Assembly: GCA_046348835.1 (NCBI GenBank)
Contig: JAXMDM010000002.1
Span: 372,001 to 436,000 of the forward strand
Direction: 5' to 3'
Source of the DNA: Defluviicoccus sp046348835
Lineage (GTDB): Bacteria; Pseudomonadota; Alphaproteobacteria; Rhodospirillales; Defluviicoccaceae
Length of the DNA: 64,000 bases
In this document: piece after piece, positions 25,125 to 32,648 of the stretch
Numbering within the stretch: the first letter of the stretch is position 1
How the letters are laid out: every line of letters starts with the position of its first letter
Translations under genes and position numbers: made by a program
Notes under the pieces: model-generated
Databases searched by the model: none
The model's input: the letters and a program-made list of their open reading frames with translations, nothing else
Told to the model about the DNA's origin: nothing

Positions 25125-25508
25125 TCAGGTTTCGCCCCGGGCCGGCGGTCCGAGGCGGTCCAGTTCGGCCAGTTCGTCGTCGCTGAACACCCGCGAACGG
25201 GTCACGAACCGAACCCCCTCCGGGCTCTCCAGCGAGAACCCGGCGCCGCGGCCGGGGACCACGTCGATGGTGAGCTCACTGTTGGCGAAGAAGGCGTACT
25301 GCTCCGCCCACATCCAGAAAGGGCAGCCGCAGATGGCGCCGAGCCGCACGTCCACGGCGCCCACCTTGAACTCGCCATGCGGGTAGCACATGGGCGAGCT
25401 ACCGTCGCAGCAGCCGCCCGAAAGGTGAAACATCAGCGGACCGTGCGTCCGCTTCAGCCGCTCGATGACGCCGGCTGCCGCCTCCGTCACCCTTACCCGC
25501 TCGACCAC
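25125..25508 (-). CDS. DUF779 domain-containing protein
   Basis: A 127-residue protein with the DUF779 signature: a Cys-rich core GGCCDGSSPMCYPHGEF followed by CGCPFWMWAEQ. The cysteines suggest metal binding. Start GTG 25508 lies 10 nt after the aldehyde dehydrogenase stop. DUF779 genes are regularly found directly downstream of acetaldehyde-type dehydrogenases, suggesting a role with that enzyme, but its biochemical function is not established as far as I know. Confidence 0.85.
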   Translation of the reverse strand: MVERVRVTEAAAGVIERLKRTHGPLMFHLSGGCCDGSSPMCYPHGEFKVGAVDVRLGAICGCPFWMWAEQYAFFANSELTIDVVPGRGAGFSLESPEGVRFVTRSRVFSDDELAELDRLGPPARGET

Positions 25509-25518
25509 CTGCGCCGTC

Positions 25519-27039
25519 CTAGAAGAACCCCAGCGCGTTCGGATCGTAGCTGACCAGGACGTTCTTGGTCTGCTGGTAATGGTTGAGCATCATCTTATGG
25601 TTCTCGCGGCCGATCCCCGACTGTTTATATCCCCCAAACGCGGCATGGGCGGGATAGAGGTGATAGCAGTTGACCCACACCCGCCCGGCCTGGAGGCCGC
25701 GCGCCACCCGGAACGACCGGTCGCGGTCGCGTGTCCACAGGCCGGCGCCGAGGCCGTAGAGGGTGTCATTGGCGATGGCGAGCGCCTCGTCCTCGTCCTC
25801 GAACGGGACCACCGACACGCAGGGGCCGAAGATCTCCTCCTGGAAGACCCGCATCCTGTTGTGGCCTTCGAAGATGGTCGGCTGGACATAGTAGCCGCCC
25901 GCCAGTTCGCCCTCGAACTTCACCTGCGAACCGCCGGCGAGGATCTTCGCCCCTTCTTGGCGGCCGATCTCGATGTAGGAGAGGATCTTCTCCAGCTGGT
26001 CGTTGGACGCCTGGGCGCCGACCATGGTGTCGGGATCGAGGGGGTGGCCCTGCTTCATCATCGCGACGCGGGCCAGCGCCTTTTCCATGAACCGGTCGTA
26101 GATGCTCTTCTGCACCAGGGCGCGGGACGGGCAGGTGCACACCTCGCCCTGGTTGAGGGCGAACATGGCGAAGCCTTCCAGCGCCTTGTCCTGAACCGCG
26201 TCATCTTCGGCCATCATGTCGGCGAAGAAAATGTTCGGCGACTTGCCGCCCAGCTCCAGGGTCACCGGGATCACGTTCTCGGCGGCATACTGCATGATCA
26301 GCCGGCCGGTGGTGGTCTCGCCGGTAAACGCCACCTTGGCGATGCGCCGGTTGCTGGCGAGCGGCTTGCCCGCTTCGAAGCCGAAGCCGTTGACGATGTT
26401 GATTACGCCGGGCGGCAGGAGATCGCCGACGATGTCGGCCCAGACGAGGATGCCCATGGGGGTCTGCTCGGCCGGCTTGAGGACGACGCAGTTGCCGGCG
26501 GCCAGCGCCGGGGCCAGCTTCCACGCCGCCATCAGGAGCGGGAAGTTCCACGGAATGATCTGGCCGACCACACCCAGCGGCTCGTGGAAGTGATAGGCGA
26601 TGGTGGTGTGATCGATCTCCGAGATCGATCCCTCCTGGGCGCGGATGCAGCCGGCGAAGTAGCGGAAATGGTCGATGGCGAGCGGCAGGTCCGCCGCCCG
26701 CGTCTCGCGGATCGGCTTGCCGTTGTCGAGGGTCTCCACCATCGCCAGCACCGGCAGCCGCTCTTCCATCCGGTCGGCGATCTTGTTGAGCAGCCGGGCG
26801 CGTTCGGCCGGCGAGGTTCGGCCCCAGGCATCTTTGGCGGCATGGGCGGCGTCGAGGGCCTTCTCCACGTCCTCGGCGGTGGAGCGGGCCACATCGCACA
26901 GGGGCAGCCCACTGATCGGGGTAATATTGGTGAAGTACTGGCCGTTGACCGGAGCCACCCATTGCCCACCGATAAAGTTATCGTACTTCGGCCGGATGAC
27001 AACGGACTTGTTCAGTTCCTCAATCGCCTGATGGATCAT
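25519..27039 (-). CDS. NAD(P)-dependent aldehyde dehydrogenase (acetaldehyde/short-chain type)
   Basis: A 506-residue ALDH-superfamily enzyme. Features are the cofactor region IPWNFPLLMAAWKLAPALAAGN, KPAEQTP, GFTGET-type FTGETTTGR, the general base Glu in TLELGGKSPN, and the catalytic Cys in NQGEVCTCPSR. It ends GFF. The CTCPSR context and adjacent DUF779 gene resemble the AldB/ExaC group that oxidises acetaldehyde and related aldehydes. The start ATG 27039 has GGGAGGAG 7 nt upstream; the frame further upstream (to 27150) is leader. A 16-bp palindrome 31-46 nt upstream is a candidate operator. Confidence 0.92.
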   Translation of the reverse strand: MIHQAIEELNKSVVIRPKYDNFIGGQWVAPVNGQYFTNITPISGLPLCDVARSTAEDVEKALDAAHAAKDAWGRTSPAERARLLNKIADRMEERLPVLAMVETLDNGKPIRETRAADLPLAIDHFRYFAGCIRAQEGSISEIDHTTIAYHFHEPLGVVGQIIPWNFPLLMAAWKLAPALAAGNCVVLKPAEQTPMGILVWADIVGDLLPPGVINIVNGFGFEAGKPLASNRRIAKVAFTGETTTGRLIMQYAAENVIPVTLELGGKSPNIFFADMMAEDDAVQDKALEGFAMFALNQGEVCTCPSRALVQKSIYDRFMEKALARVAMMKQGHPLDPDTMVGAQASNDQLEKILSYIEIGRQEGAKILAGGSQVKFEGELAGGYYVQPTIFEGHNRMRVFQEEIFGPCVSVVPFEDEDEALAIANDTLYGLGAGLWTRDRDRSFRVARGLQAGRVWVNCYHLYPAHAAFGGYKQSGIGRENHKMMLNHYQQTKNVLVSYDPNALGFF

Positions 27040-27069
27040 TTTGTCGCTCCTCCCGGCTGTTATCATACG

Positions 27070-27085
27070 CCAGCCGTACGGCTGG
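27070..27085. promoter_or_regulatory. 16-bp perfect palindrome, candidate operator
   Basis: CCAGCCGTACGGCTGG is identical to its reverse complement and ends 31 nt upstream of the aldehyde dehydrogenase start codon. Its position fits a regulator-binding site controlling the dehydrogenase/DUF779 pair. The cognate regulator is not in the window and is unknown. Confidence 0.5.
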
Positions 27086-27215
27086 TCGCACCGCCACCGC
27101 GACCGAGCAGAATGGTTCGGCGGTGGGGCGTATATCCTACAGACACTCATCGCCCCGCAGGCGTGAGCGCAAGGAGAAGTATTCTAGCAAAAGTTTGGAC
27201 CCGGGGACACCCAGG

Positions 27216-27263
27216 CGCGAGGCCGGTAGTGTCTCAGTTTGAAGAGACACTACCGCGAGGCCG
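27216..27263. repeat. 28-bp perfect inverted repeat flanked by 10-bp direct repeats
   Basis: Arms GTAGTGTCTC (27226-27235) and GAGACACTAC (27244-27253) are perfect inverted copies around the 8-nt centre AGTTTGAA. CGCGAGGCCG occurs immediately on both sides (27216-27225 and 27254-27263). This looks like two abutted terminal inverted repeats with a target-site duplication, i.e. a relic of a mobile element or a very small palindromic insertion. No transposase is nearby. Confidence 0.6.
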
Positions 27264-27360
27264 GATGATGGCCTCCAGATGCCTATCTTGAGGCGTGGTC
27301 CCCGACGGCGCCCGCCCGGCCGCCAAAGATGCGGGCGTCTGCCGTAAGTCTTTGATTTAT

Positions 27361-27437
27361 TGGTCGGAGTGAGTGGATTCGAACCACCGACCCCTGCCTC
27401 CCGAAGACAGTGCTCTACCAGGCTGAGCTACACTCCG
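27361..27437 (-). tRNA. tRNA-Pro (anticodon CGG)
   Basis: A 77-nt cloverleaf on the minus strand with encoded CCA. The acceptor is CGGAGTG/CACTCCG, and the C1-G72 pair is characteristic of bacterial proline tRNAs. The D-arm contains GCTCAGCCTGGTAGAGC. The anticodon stem CTGTC/GGCAG encloses loop TTCGGGA (CGG at positions 34-36), and the T-arm is GTGG-TTCGAAT-CCAC. It decodes CCG. It lies 59 nt downstream of the polyprenyl synthase stop on the same strand. Confidence 0.95.
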
Positions 27438-27496
27438 ACCGGGTCGTCGACGCTGTATAGCCGCTTCATCCGCGCCAGGGCAAGCCGGCGATCCGG

Positions 27497-28531
27497 TCAA
27501 TAGGCGCGGTCGATGCAGAACGACACGACGTCGGCCAGAGTGCGGCGAATGACGGTGTCGGGAAAGATGTCGAGGGCGTCGATCGCCGCGGCGCCATAGT
27601 CGCGGGCCCGGCCGACCGTATCCGCCAGCGCCCGGCGCTGCTCCAGGAGAGCGATGGCATGGCCGAAGTCGCTGTCCTGCTGGTCCAGCTCCTCGATGGT
27701 GCGCCGCCAGAATGCCTGCTCCGCAGCGTCGCCGCGGGCGTGGGCGAGGACCACCGGCAGGGTCATCTTGCCCTCGCGGAAGTCGTCGCCGATGGTCTTG
27801 CCGAGGGTCGCCTGGATCGCCGAGTAGTCGAGGACGTCGTCGACCAGCTGGAAGGCGATGCCGAGGTTCATGCCGAAGCTCTCGAGGGCGTCCGCCTCCG
27901 CTTTCGGCCGGTCGGCGACGACGGCGCCCAGCCGACAGGCGGCGGCGAACAGTTGCGCCGTCTTCGCCCGGATCACGTCGAGGTAGGCGGCCTCGGTGGT
28001 CTCCAGATCGTTGCTGGTGATCAGCTGCATCACCTCGCCCTCGGCGATGATCGAGGACGCCCGCGACAGAATCGCCAGCACCTCCAGCGAGCCGTCCTCC
28101 ACCATCAGCTCGAAGGCGCGGCTGAACAGGAAGTCGCCGACGAGGACGCTCGGCTTGTTGCCCCATACGGCGTTGGCCGAGGCATGGCCGCGCCGCAACG
28201 CCGAATCGTCGACCACGTCGTCGTGCAGCAGCGTCGCCGTGTGGATGAACTCGACACACGCGGCGAGCCCGATGTGTCGCGGCCCCGGGTGATGGCAGAG
28301 CTTGGCGGACGCCAGGGTCAGCATCGGACGCAGCCGCTTGCCGCCGGCGGCGATGACGTGGCCGGCGAGCTGGGGGATCAGCGCCACCGGACTGTCCATC
28401 CGTGCCAGAATCAGATCGTTGACCGCGCTCAGGTCATCGGCGACGATTTCGGTTAGGCCGTCGAGAGACGCCGTCCCGATCGTCCGATTGCTAACGCCGA
28501 GGGCAACTCCCACGCGGCCCACTCCTCCCAT
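27497..28531 (-). CDS. ispB: Polyprenyl (octaprenyl/decaprenyl-type) diphosphate synthase
   Basis: A 344-residue trans-prenyltransferase that builds the ubiquinone side chain from IPP. Motifs are GGKRLRPML, the first Asp-rich motif LLHDDVVDDSALRRG, and the second QLVDDVLDYSA. Residue size upstream of the first motif (Ala/Thr) fits a long-chain synthase, but chain length (C40 or C50) cannot be told with certainty. Start ATG 28531. The first 20 residues (Gly/Val-rich) are not conserved, so a later start is possible. A sigma70-like promoter lies at 28567-28596. Confidence 0.92.
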   Translation of the reverse strand: MGGVGRVGVALGVSNRTIGTASLDGLTEIVADDLSAVNDLILARMDSPVALIPQLAGHVIAAGGKRLRPMLTLASAKLCHHPGPRHIGLAACVEFIHTATLLHDDVVDDSALRRGHASANAVWGNKPSVLVGDFLFSRAFELMVEDGSLEVLAILSRASSIIAEGEVMQLITSNDLETTEAAYLDVIRAKTAQLFAAACRLGAVVADRPKAEADALESFGMNLGIAFQLVDDVLDYSAIQATLGKTIGDDFREGKMTLPVVLAHARGDAAEQAFWRRTIEELDQQDSDFGHAIALLEQRRALADTVGRARDYGAAAIDALDIFPDTVIRRTLADVVSFCIDRAY

Positions 28532-28566
28532 CCGGCAACGTCTTGACGCCTGCCCGCCCAGAAGCG

Positions 28567-28596
28567 AGCATAAAGACGCGAAATTTGTCCGGTCAA
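28567..28596 (-). promoter_or_regulatory. Putative sigma70 promoter of the polyprenyl synthase gene
   Basis: On the minus strand TTGACC (28596-28591) and TATGCT (28572-28567) are 18 nt apart, about 36 nt upstream of the start codon at 28531. This is a fair match to consensus in the short divergent gap with the DUF2007 gene. Confidence 0.45.
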
Positions 28597-28651
28597 GCCC
28601 GCTGCCGTTCCCGTTTGCGGGGTTTTGCGCCGGTGCGGCTCCGTTGGTGCC

Positions 28652-28879
28652 ATGGTCGAGCTCATCCGAACCGCAGATCCCGTCCTTCTTTCCTGGTTAC
28701 AAATGATCTTTCGCCAGCAGGGCATCAAGATGGTCGTCTTCGACGAGCACACGAGCACCGCCTACGGCGGCGCCTTATCCCTCATCATGCGCCGGATCAT
28801 GGTGGACGAGGGCGATCTGGTGGCGGCCCGCGACATCCTGCGTCAGGTCGATGCCGAAGGGTTCTCCGGTCATGCGTGA
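28652..28879 (+). CDS. DUF2007 domain-containing protein
   Basis: A 75-residue protein from ATG 28652, MVELIRTADPVLLSWLQMIF, matching the small ferredoxin-like DUF2007 (putative prokaryotic signal-transducing) family. These start with 'TADPVL/EAEIIKSLL'-type sequence and carry a VVFDEHTS-like strand. It ends GFSGHA and overlaps the methyltransferase gene by 8 nt. Function is unknown. The two-gene arrangement with a TrmN6-type methyltransferase is common in alphaproteobacteria. Confidence 0.85.
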   Translation: MVELIRTADPVLLSWLQMIFRQQGIKMVVFDEHTSTAYGGALSLIMRRIMVDEGDLVAARDILRQVDAEGFSGHA

Positions 28880-29684
28880 ACCCATCCCCACGGCGGCAAA
28901 CACCGAGGCAACGGGCGCCGGCGGCGCCGAGGGCGGCGGCGAAACCCAGGACCATCTGCTGGGCGGCCGGGTGCGCCTGCGGCAGCCGGCGACCGGCTTC
29001 CGTACCGGCATCGATGCCGTCTTTCTCGCCGCCGCGGTGCCGGCGCGGGCAGGGGACAAGGTGCTGGACGTGGGCGCCGGCAGCGGCGCGGCCGCCCTGT
29101 GTCTCGCCGCCCGCCTTGCCGAGGTGGGCGTTGCCGGCATCGACTCCGACCGGGCCCTGGTTCGCCTCGCCAATGCCAATGCCGAAGCCAATGGCGTCCC
29201 CGGCCGGGTCGAGTTCTTCCTCGGTGACCTCATCCATCCGCCGATCCGCTTCGCCGCCGCCTCGTTCGACCATGTTATGGCCAACCCGCCGTTCCGGGCC
29301 GCCGGCACCGGCAACGTCCCGAGCGATGCGGGGCGGGCGCGGGCAACGGTGGAGGACAAGGCGAAGCTCGACCACTGGCTGCGCTTCTGCCTGATGATGG
29401 CGAAACCGCACGGCAGGGTGACCCTGATCTATGCCGCCGACCGGCTCGCCGACCTGTTGGCCCTGGTGACCGGACGGCTCGGCGGGTTGGTCGTCTTTCC
29501 GCTGTGGCCGGGGTCGGGCAAGCCGGCAAAGCGGGTCCTGGTTTCGGGACGACGGACGTCGCAGGCGCCGCTGGCGCTGATGCCGGGGCTGGTCCTCCAC
29601 CGCCCCGATGGCAGCTACACGCCGCAGGCGGACGCCATCCTTCGCGGTGCGGAGGAACTGGACATCGCCGGCGGTCCCTCGTGA
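28872..29684 (+). CDS. Class I SAM methyltransferase, TrmN6-like (tRNA1(Val) A37 N6-type)
   Basis: A 270-residue protein from ATG 28872. It shows the SAM motif I VLDVGAGSGAAALCLA near residue 80, acidic loop GIDSD, and catalytic NPPF (VMANPPFRA) characteristic of N6-adenine/N5-glutamine methyltransferases. The opening LLGGRVRLRQPATGFRTGIDAV is typical of the YfiC/TrmN6 group, which methylates A37 of tRNA-Val; the substrate here is inferred. The longer in-frame start is inside the DUF2007 gene and is rejected. Confidence 0.87.
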   Translation: MREPIPTAANTEATGAGGAEGGGETQDHLLGGRVRLRQPATGFRTGIDAVFLAAAVPARAGDKVLDVGAGSGAAALCLAARLAEVGVAGIDSDRALVRLANANAEANGVPGRVEFFLGDLIHPPIRFAAASFDHVMANPPFRAAGTGNVPSDAGRARATVEDKAKLDHWLRFCLMMAKPHGRVTLIYAADRLADLLALVTGRLGGLVVFPLWPGSGKPAKRVLVSGRRTSQAPLALMPGLVLHRPDGSYTPQADAILRGAEELDIAGGPS

Positions 29685-29759
29685 GCGCACCGACCGACCG
29701 GACGTCTTCGGGCCGCGTCGCTGCCCGCGATCGATGAACCAACGACGGGTGAACCGCCG

Positions 29760-30623
29760 ATGAACAAGCGCATGCGGGCACTGCTGGCGCGGCTGCCGAT
29801 CGAGCGGTTCCGCCATCCGCCACCGGTGGTGGCGGTGGTGTCGCTGCGCGGCATCATCGGCAGCCTCGGTCCGCTCCGCCGCGGCCTCTCGTTGCCGTCT
29901 CTGGCTCCTTCGCTGGAACGGGCGTTCCGCCTGTCCGAGGTCAAGGCGGTGGCGCTCGCCATCAACTCGCCCGGCGGCGCAGCGGTCCAGTCGGCGTTGA
30001 TCGCCACCCGGATTCGGGCACTTGCCGAAGAGCACAAGGTTCCGGTGCTGGCGTTTGCCGAGGACGTGGCCGCGTCCGGCGGCTACTGGCTCGCCACCGC
30101 CGCCGACGAGATCTACGCCGACGAAAGCTCGATCATCGGCTCGATCGGGGTCATCTCGGCCAGCTTCGGCTTTCCGGACGCCCTCAAGCGGCTGGGGATC
30201 GAGCGGCGGGTGTATACCGCCGGGGTCCACAAGAACCCCCTTGATCCGTTTCTGCCGGAGCAGCCGGACGAAGTGGAGCACCTGAAGCGGCTGCAGGGGG
30301 ACGTGCACGACGCCTTTCGCCGCCAGGTGCGGGCCCGCCGCGGCGATCGGCTGAAGGGGGACGAGGGCGACCTCTTCAGCGGCCGTTTCTGGAGCGGCCG
30401 GGCCGCCCTGGAACTGGGGCTGATCGACGGCATCGGCGACCTGCGCGGGGTCATGCGCGATCGTTTCGGCGACAAGGTGCGGCTGCGTGTCGTCGACGAC
30501 GGGCGCCGCTGGTGGCAGCGCCGGTTGGGGCTGCCGCGGACCGCGGGCCTCGCCGCCGAAGCCGCTTCCGAGGTCATGGCCGCCATTGAGGAACGGGCGC
30601 AATGGAACCGGTTCGGCCTGTGA
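29760..30623 (+). CDS. S49 family signal-peptide-peptidase-like serine peptidase (SppA/SohB type)
   Basis: A 287-residue protein with the S49 core: VVSLRGIIGS, LAINSPGGAAVQS, the nucleophile Ser106 in VAASGGYW, SIIGSIGVISASFGF, and a downstream Lys region VYTAGVHKN. It lacks a convincing signal peptide (N-terminus MNKRMRALLARLPIERF), so it may be a short cytoplasmic or peripheral form. S49 enzymes degrade cleaved signal peptides or membrane proteins by a Ser/Lys dyad. Its 3' end overlaps the next gene by 22 nt. Confidence 0.88.
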   Translation: MNKRMRALLARLPIERFRHPPPVVAVVSLRGIIGSLGPLRRGLSLPSLAPSLERAFRLSEVKAVALAINSPGGAAVQSALIATRIRALAEEHKVPVLAFAEDVAASGGYWLATAADEIYADESSIIGSIGVISASFGFPDALKRLGIERRVYTAGVHKNPLDPFLPEQPDEVEHLKRLQGDVHDAFRRQVRARRGDRLKGDEGDLFSGRFWSGRAALELGLIDGIGDLRGVMRDRFGDKVRLRVVDDGRRWWQRRLGLPRTAGLAAEAASEVMAAIEERAQWNRFGL

Positions 30624-31375
30624 ACGCCCCTGCTGCCGGCGGTCGGGCGATCTCGTCGTCGCCGGTCGACGATCCGGCGCCGCGGCCGCGACCGGCTTGG
30701 CGCACCATTGCCGGGCGCGTCGTCGATCTGGAGCCGCTCGATGCCGATCGCCACGCCGCCGACCTCTGGGACGCCGCCCGGGAGGAGGACGCCGGCGGGG
30801 AGGAAATCCGGCACGCCAGCTGGACCTGGCTCCCCTACGGTCCCTTCGCCGACGCCGCGACGATGACGATCTGGATCGGCCGCCGCGCCGGCGGCAACGA
30901 TCCGCTCTTCTTTGCCGTGCGCGAGAAGGCGGCGGGCCGGGTCTCGGGCTTCGTCGCGCTGCTCAACATCCGCCCGCAGGACGCGGTCCTCGAGATCGGC
31001 CACATCTGGCTGGCGCCGCGGCTGCAGCGGACGACGGCGGCGACGGAGGCGATCGCGCTCATGCTGCGCCACGGCTTCGACGATCTGGGCTATCGCCGCA
31101 TCGAGTGGAAGTGCAACGCCTGCAACATCCCGTCGCGTAACGCCGCCCTGCGCTTCGGTTTCGTCTTCGAGGGCGTTTTCTTCCGCCACATGATCGTCAA
31201 GGGCCACAACCGCGACACCGCCTGGTATTCGCTTCTCGCCGACGAATGGCCGGCCCGGCGCGCCGCCCTTGATGCCTGGCTCCGGCCGGAAAACTTCGAC
31301 GCCCATGGCCGCCAGCGTACGCGCCTCGCCCGCGCCGAGGATCCCGGCCGCAGACCCGCCGATACCCGATCTTGA
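30602..31375 (+). CDS. GNAT family N-acetyltransferase (RimJ/RimL-like)
   Basis: A 257-residue GNAT protein. The fold runs from about residue 40 (GRVVDLEPLDADRHAADLW) with FVALLNIRPQDAVLEIGHIWL, the acetyl-CoA region LQRTTAATEAIALML, and EWKCNACNIPSRNAALRFGFVFEG. This is the pattern of the RimJ/RimL subgroup that acetylates N-termini or small amines. The start ATG 30602 lies inside the peptidase gene. GTG 30620, overlapping its stop as GTGA, is an equally plausible start that would drop six residues. Confidence 0.85.
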   Translation: MEPVRPVNAPAAGGRAISSSPVDDPAPRPRPAWRTIAGRVVDLEPLDADRHAADLWDAAREEDAGGEEIRHASWTWLPYGPFADAATMTIWIGRRAGGNDPLFFAVREKAAGRVSGFVALLNIRPQDAVLEIGHIWLAPRLQRTTAATEAIALMLRHGFDDLGYRRIEWKCNACNIPSRNAALRFGFVFEGVFFRHMIVKGHNRDTAWYSLLADEWPARRAALDAWLRPENFDAHGRQRTRLARAEDPGRRPADTRS

Positions 31376-31407
31376 CCGGCCGGCCGGCGGCTCCTTACAT
31401 CTTGGCC

Positions 31408-31665
31408 ATGGTTGTTCCGGCGATTCCGCTGCTGGTGGTCGGCGCGGCCGGGCTTGCCGTCGGCTGGCTCGGTCGGGGTCTGGCGCGACGACGGCGTGCC
31501 ACCGACCTCGGACCGCATGCGGGCACCCCTCGGCCGGCCCGGACGCTTGCCTGGTGTCCGGTCTGTCAGGCCCACATGGCGACCGGGCACCGCTGTCGGA
31601 TCGGATCGGCCGAGGCGGCGGACACGACAGCCGTCGGCGGCGGGCCCGTTTCGCAGTCGCCTTGA
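31408..31665 (+). CDS. Small membrane-anchored protein with CPVC...C motif
   Basis: An 85-residue product from ATG 31408 (an in-frame TTG at 31372 is possible). Residues about 3-24 form a hydrophobic helix (VPAIPLLVVGAAGLAVGWLG), followed by a basic RRRR stop-transfer-like stretch. A Cys cluster then reads CPVCQAHMATGHRC, which could bind zinc. The rest is disordered. I know no family. It sits between the GNAT gene and glyQ on the same strand, so it is likely cotranscribed with glyQS. Confidence 0.6.
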   Translation: MVVPAIPLLVVGAAGLAVGWLGRGLARRRRATDLGPHAGTPRPARTLAWCPVCQAHMATGHRCRIGSAEAADTTAVGGGPVSQSP

Positions 31666-31756
31666 CCGCCGGCGCCCCGGCCGGCTAAGGTCCGCGCCGC
31701 CCCGGGCTCGTCGAGCGCCGGGCGTGTCCTTCATTCCTCCTCCGCACTCCTCGGTC

Positions 31757-32647
31757 ATGGCTCCGCAGGCGTCGACCTTTCAATCACTCATATTGTCGCT
31801 GCAGGGCTTCTGGGCGGAACGGAACTGCGTGATCCTGCAGCCGTACGACATGGAGGTGGGGGCGGGCACCTTCCATCCGGCGACCACCTTGCGCGCCCTG
31901 GGGCCGGAACCGTGGCGATGCGCCTACGTGCAGCCGTCGCGCCGGCCGACCGATGGCCGCTACGGGGAGAATCCCAACCGGCTGCAGCACTACTACCAAT
32001 TCCAGGTGCTGCTGAAGCCGTCGCCGTTGAACAGCCAGGAGCTCTATCTGGACAGCCTGCGCCACCTCGGCATCGATCCGCTCGCCCACGATATCCGCTT
32101 CGTCGAGGACGATTGGGAAAGTCCGACTCTGGGCGCCTGGGGCCTCGGTTGGGAGGTCTGGTGCGACGGCATGGAGGTCACCCAGTTCACCTATTTCCAG
32201 CAGGTGGGCGGCATCGAGTGCAATCCGGTCGCGGTGGAACTGACCTACGGCCTGGAGCGCCTCGCCATGTACGTCCAGGGGGTCGAGAACGTCTACGACC
32301 TGGACTGGGACGGCAGCGGTACCACCTACGGCGACGTCTTCCTGCAGAACGAGCGCGAGCAATCGGCCTACAACTTCGAGCATGCCGACAGCGGACGATT
32401 GTTCCGCCAGTTCGAGGATGCCGAAGCCGAATGTGCGGCGCTGCTGGCGCTCGATCCGCCTTTGGCGTTGCCCGCCTACGACCAGTGCATCAAGGCGAGC
32501 CACCGGTTCAATCTCCTCGATGCGCGCGGCGTCATCAGCGTCACCGAGCGCGCCGCTTACATCGGCCGGGTGCGGGCGCTCGCCCGTGGCTGCTGCGAGG
32601 CGTGGCTGAACAGCCGGTGCCCGGCGGCCGAGGCGGCCGTGGCCTGA
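31757..32647 (+). CDS. glyQ: Glycyl-tRNA synthetase alpha subunit
   Basis: A 296-residue class II synthetase catalytic subunit of the alpha2beta2 bacterial type. Start ATG 31757 gives MAPQASTFQSLILSLQGFW; the open frame further upstream overlaps the small Cys gene and is rejected. Conserved features are QPYDMEVGAGTFHPATTLR, YVQPSRRPTDGRYGENPNR (motif 2 region) and AVELTYGLERLAMYVQG. It charges tRNA-Gly with GlyS. The stop is 1 nt before the glyS start. Confidence 0.97.
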   Translation: MAPQASTFQSLILSLQGFWAERNCVILQPYDMEVGAGTFHPATTLRALGPEPWRCAYVQPSRRPTDGRYGENPNRLQHYYQFQVLLKPSPLNSQELYLDSLRHLGIDPLAHDIRFVEDDWESPTLGAWGLGWEVWCDGMEVTQFTYFQQVGGIECNPVAVELTYGLERLAMYVQGVENVYDLDWDGSGTTYGDVFLQNEREQSAYNFEHADSGRLFRQFEDAEAECAALLALDPPLALPAYDQCIKASHRFNLLDARGVISVTERAAYIGRVRALARGCCEAWLNSRCPAAEAAVA

Positions 32648-32648
32648 G

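Larger units (their letters stand above)
27040..27360 (+). other. Gene-free 321-bp region upstream of aldehyde dehydrogenase
   Basis: No supportable gene lies between the aldehyde dehydrogenase start and tRNA-Pro. The region holds the dehydrogenase leader and promoter (not resolved), an operator-like perfect palindrome (27070-27085) and a second perfect inverted repeat inside 10-bp direct repeats (27216-27263). The rest shows nothing I can interpret. Confidence 0.6.

Noticed and set aside
25465..27291. Very long open frame on the plus strand (608 codons)
   Set aside because: It is antisense to the aldehyde dehydrogenase, which has all family motifs and a good RBS. High GC creates long open antisense frames throughout this window.
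27361..27437. tRNA-Pro as a prophage or island attachment site
   Set aside because: No integrase and no duplicated tRNA 3' end was seen on either side. The nearby palindrome has no sequence in common with the tRNA.
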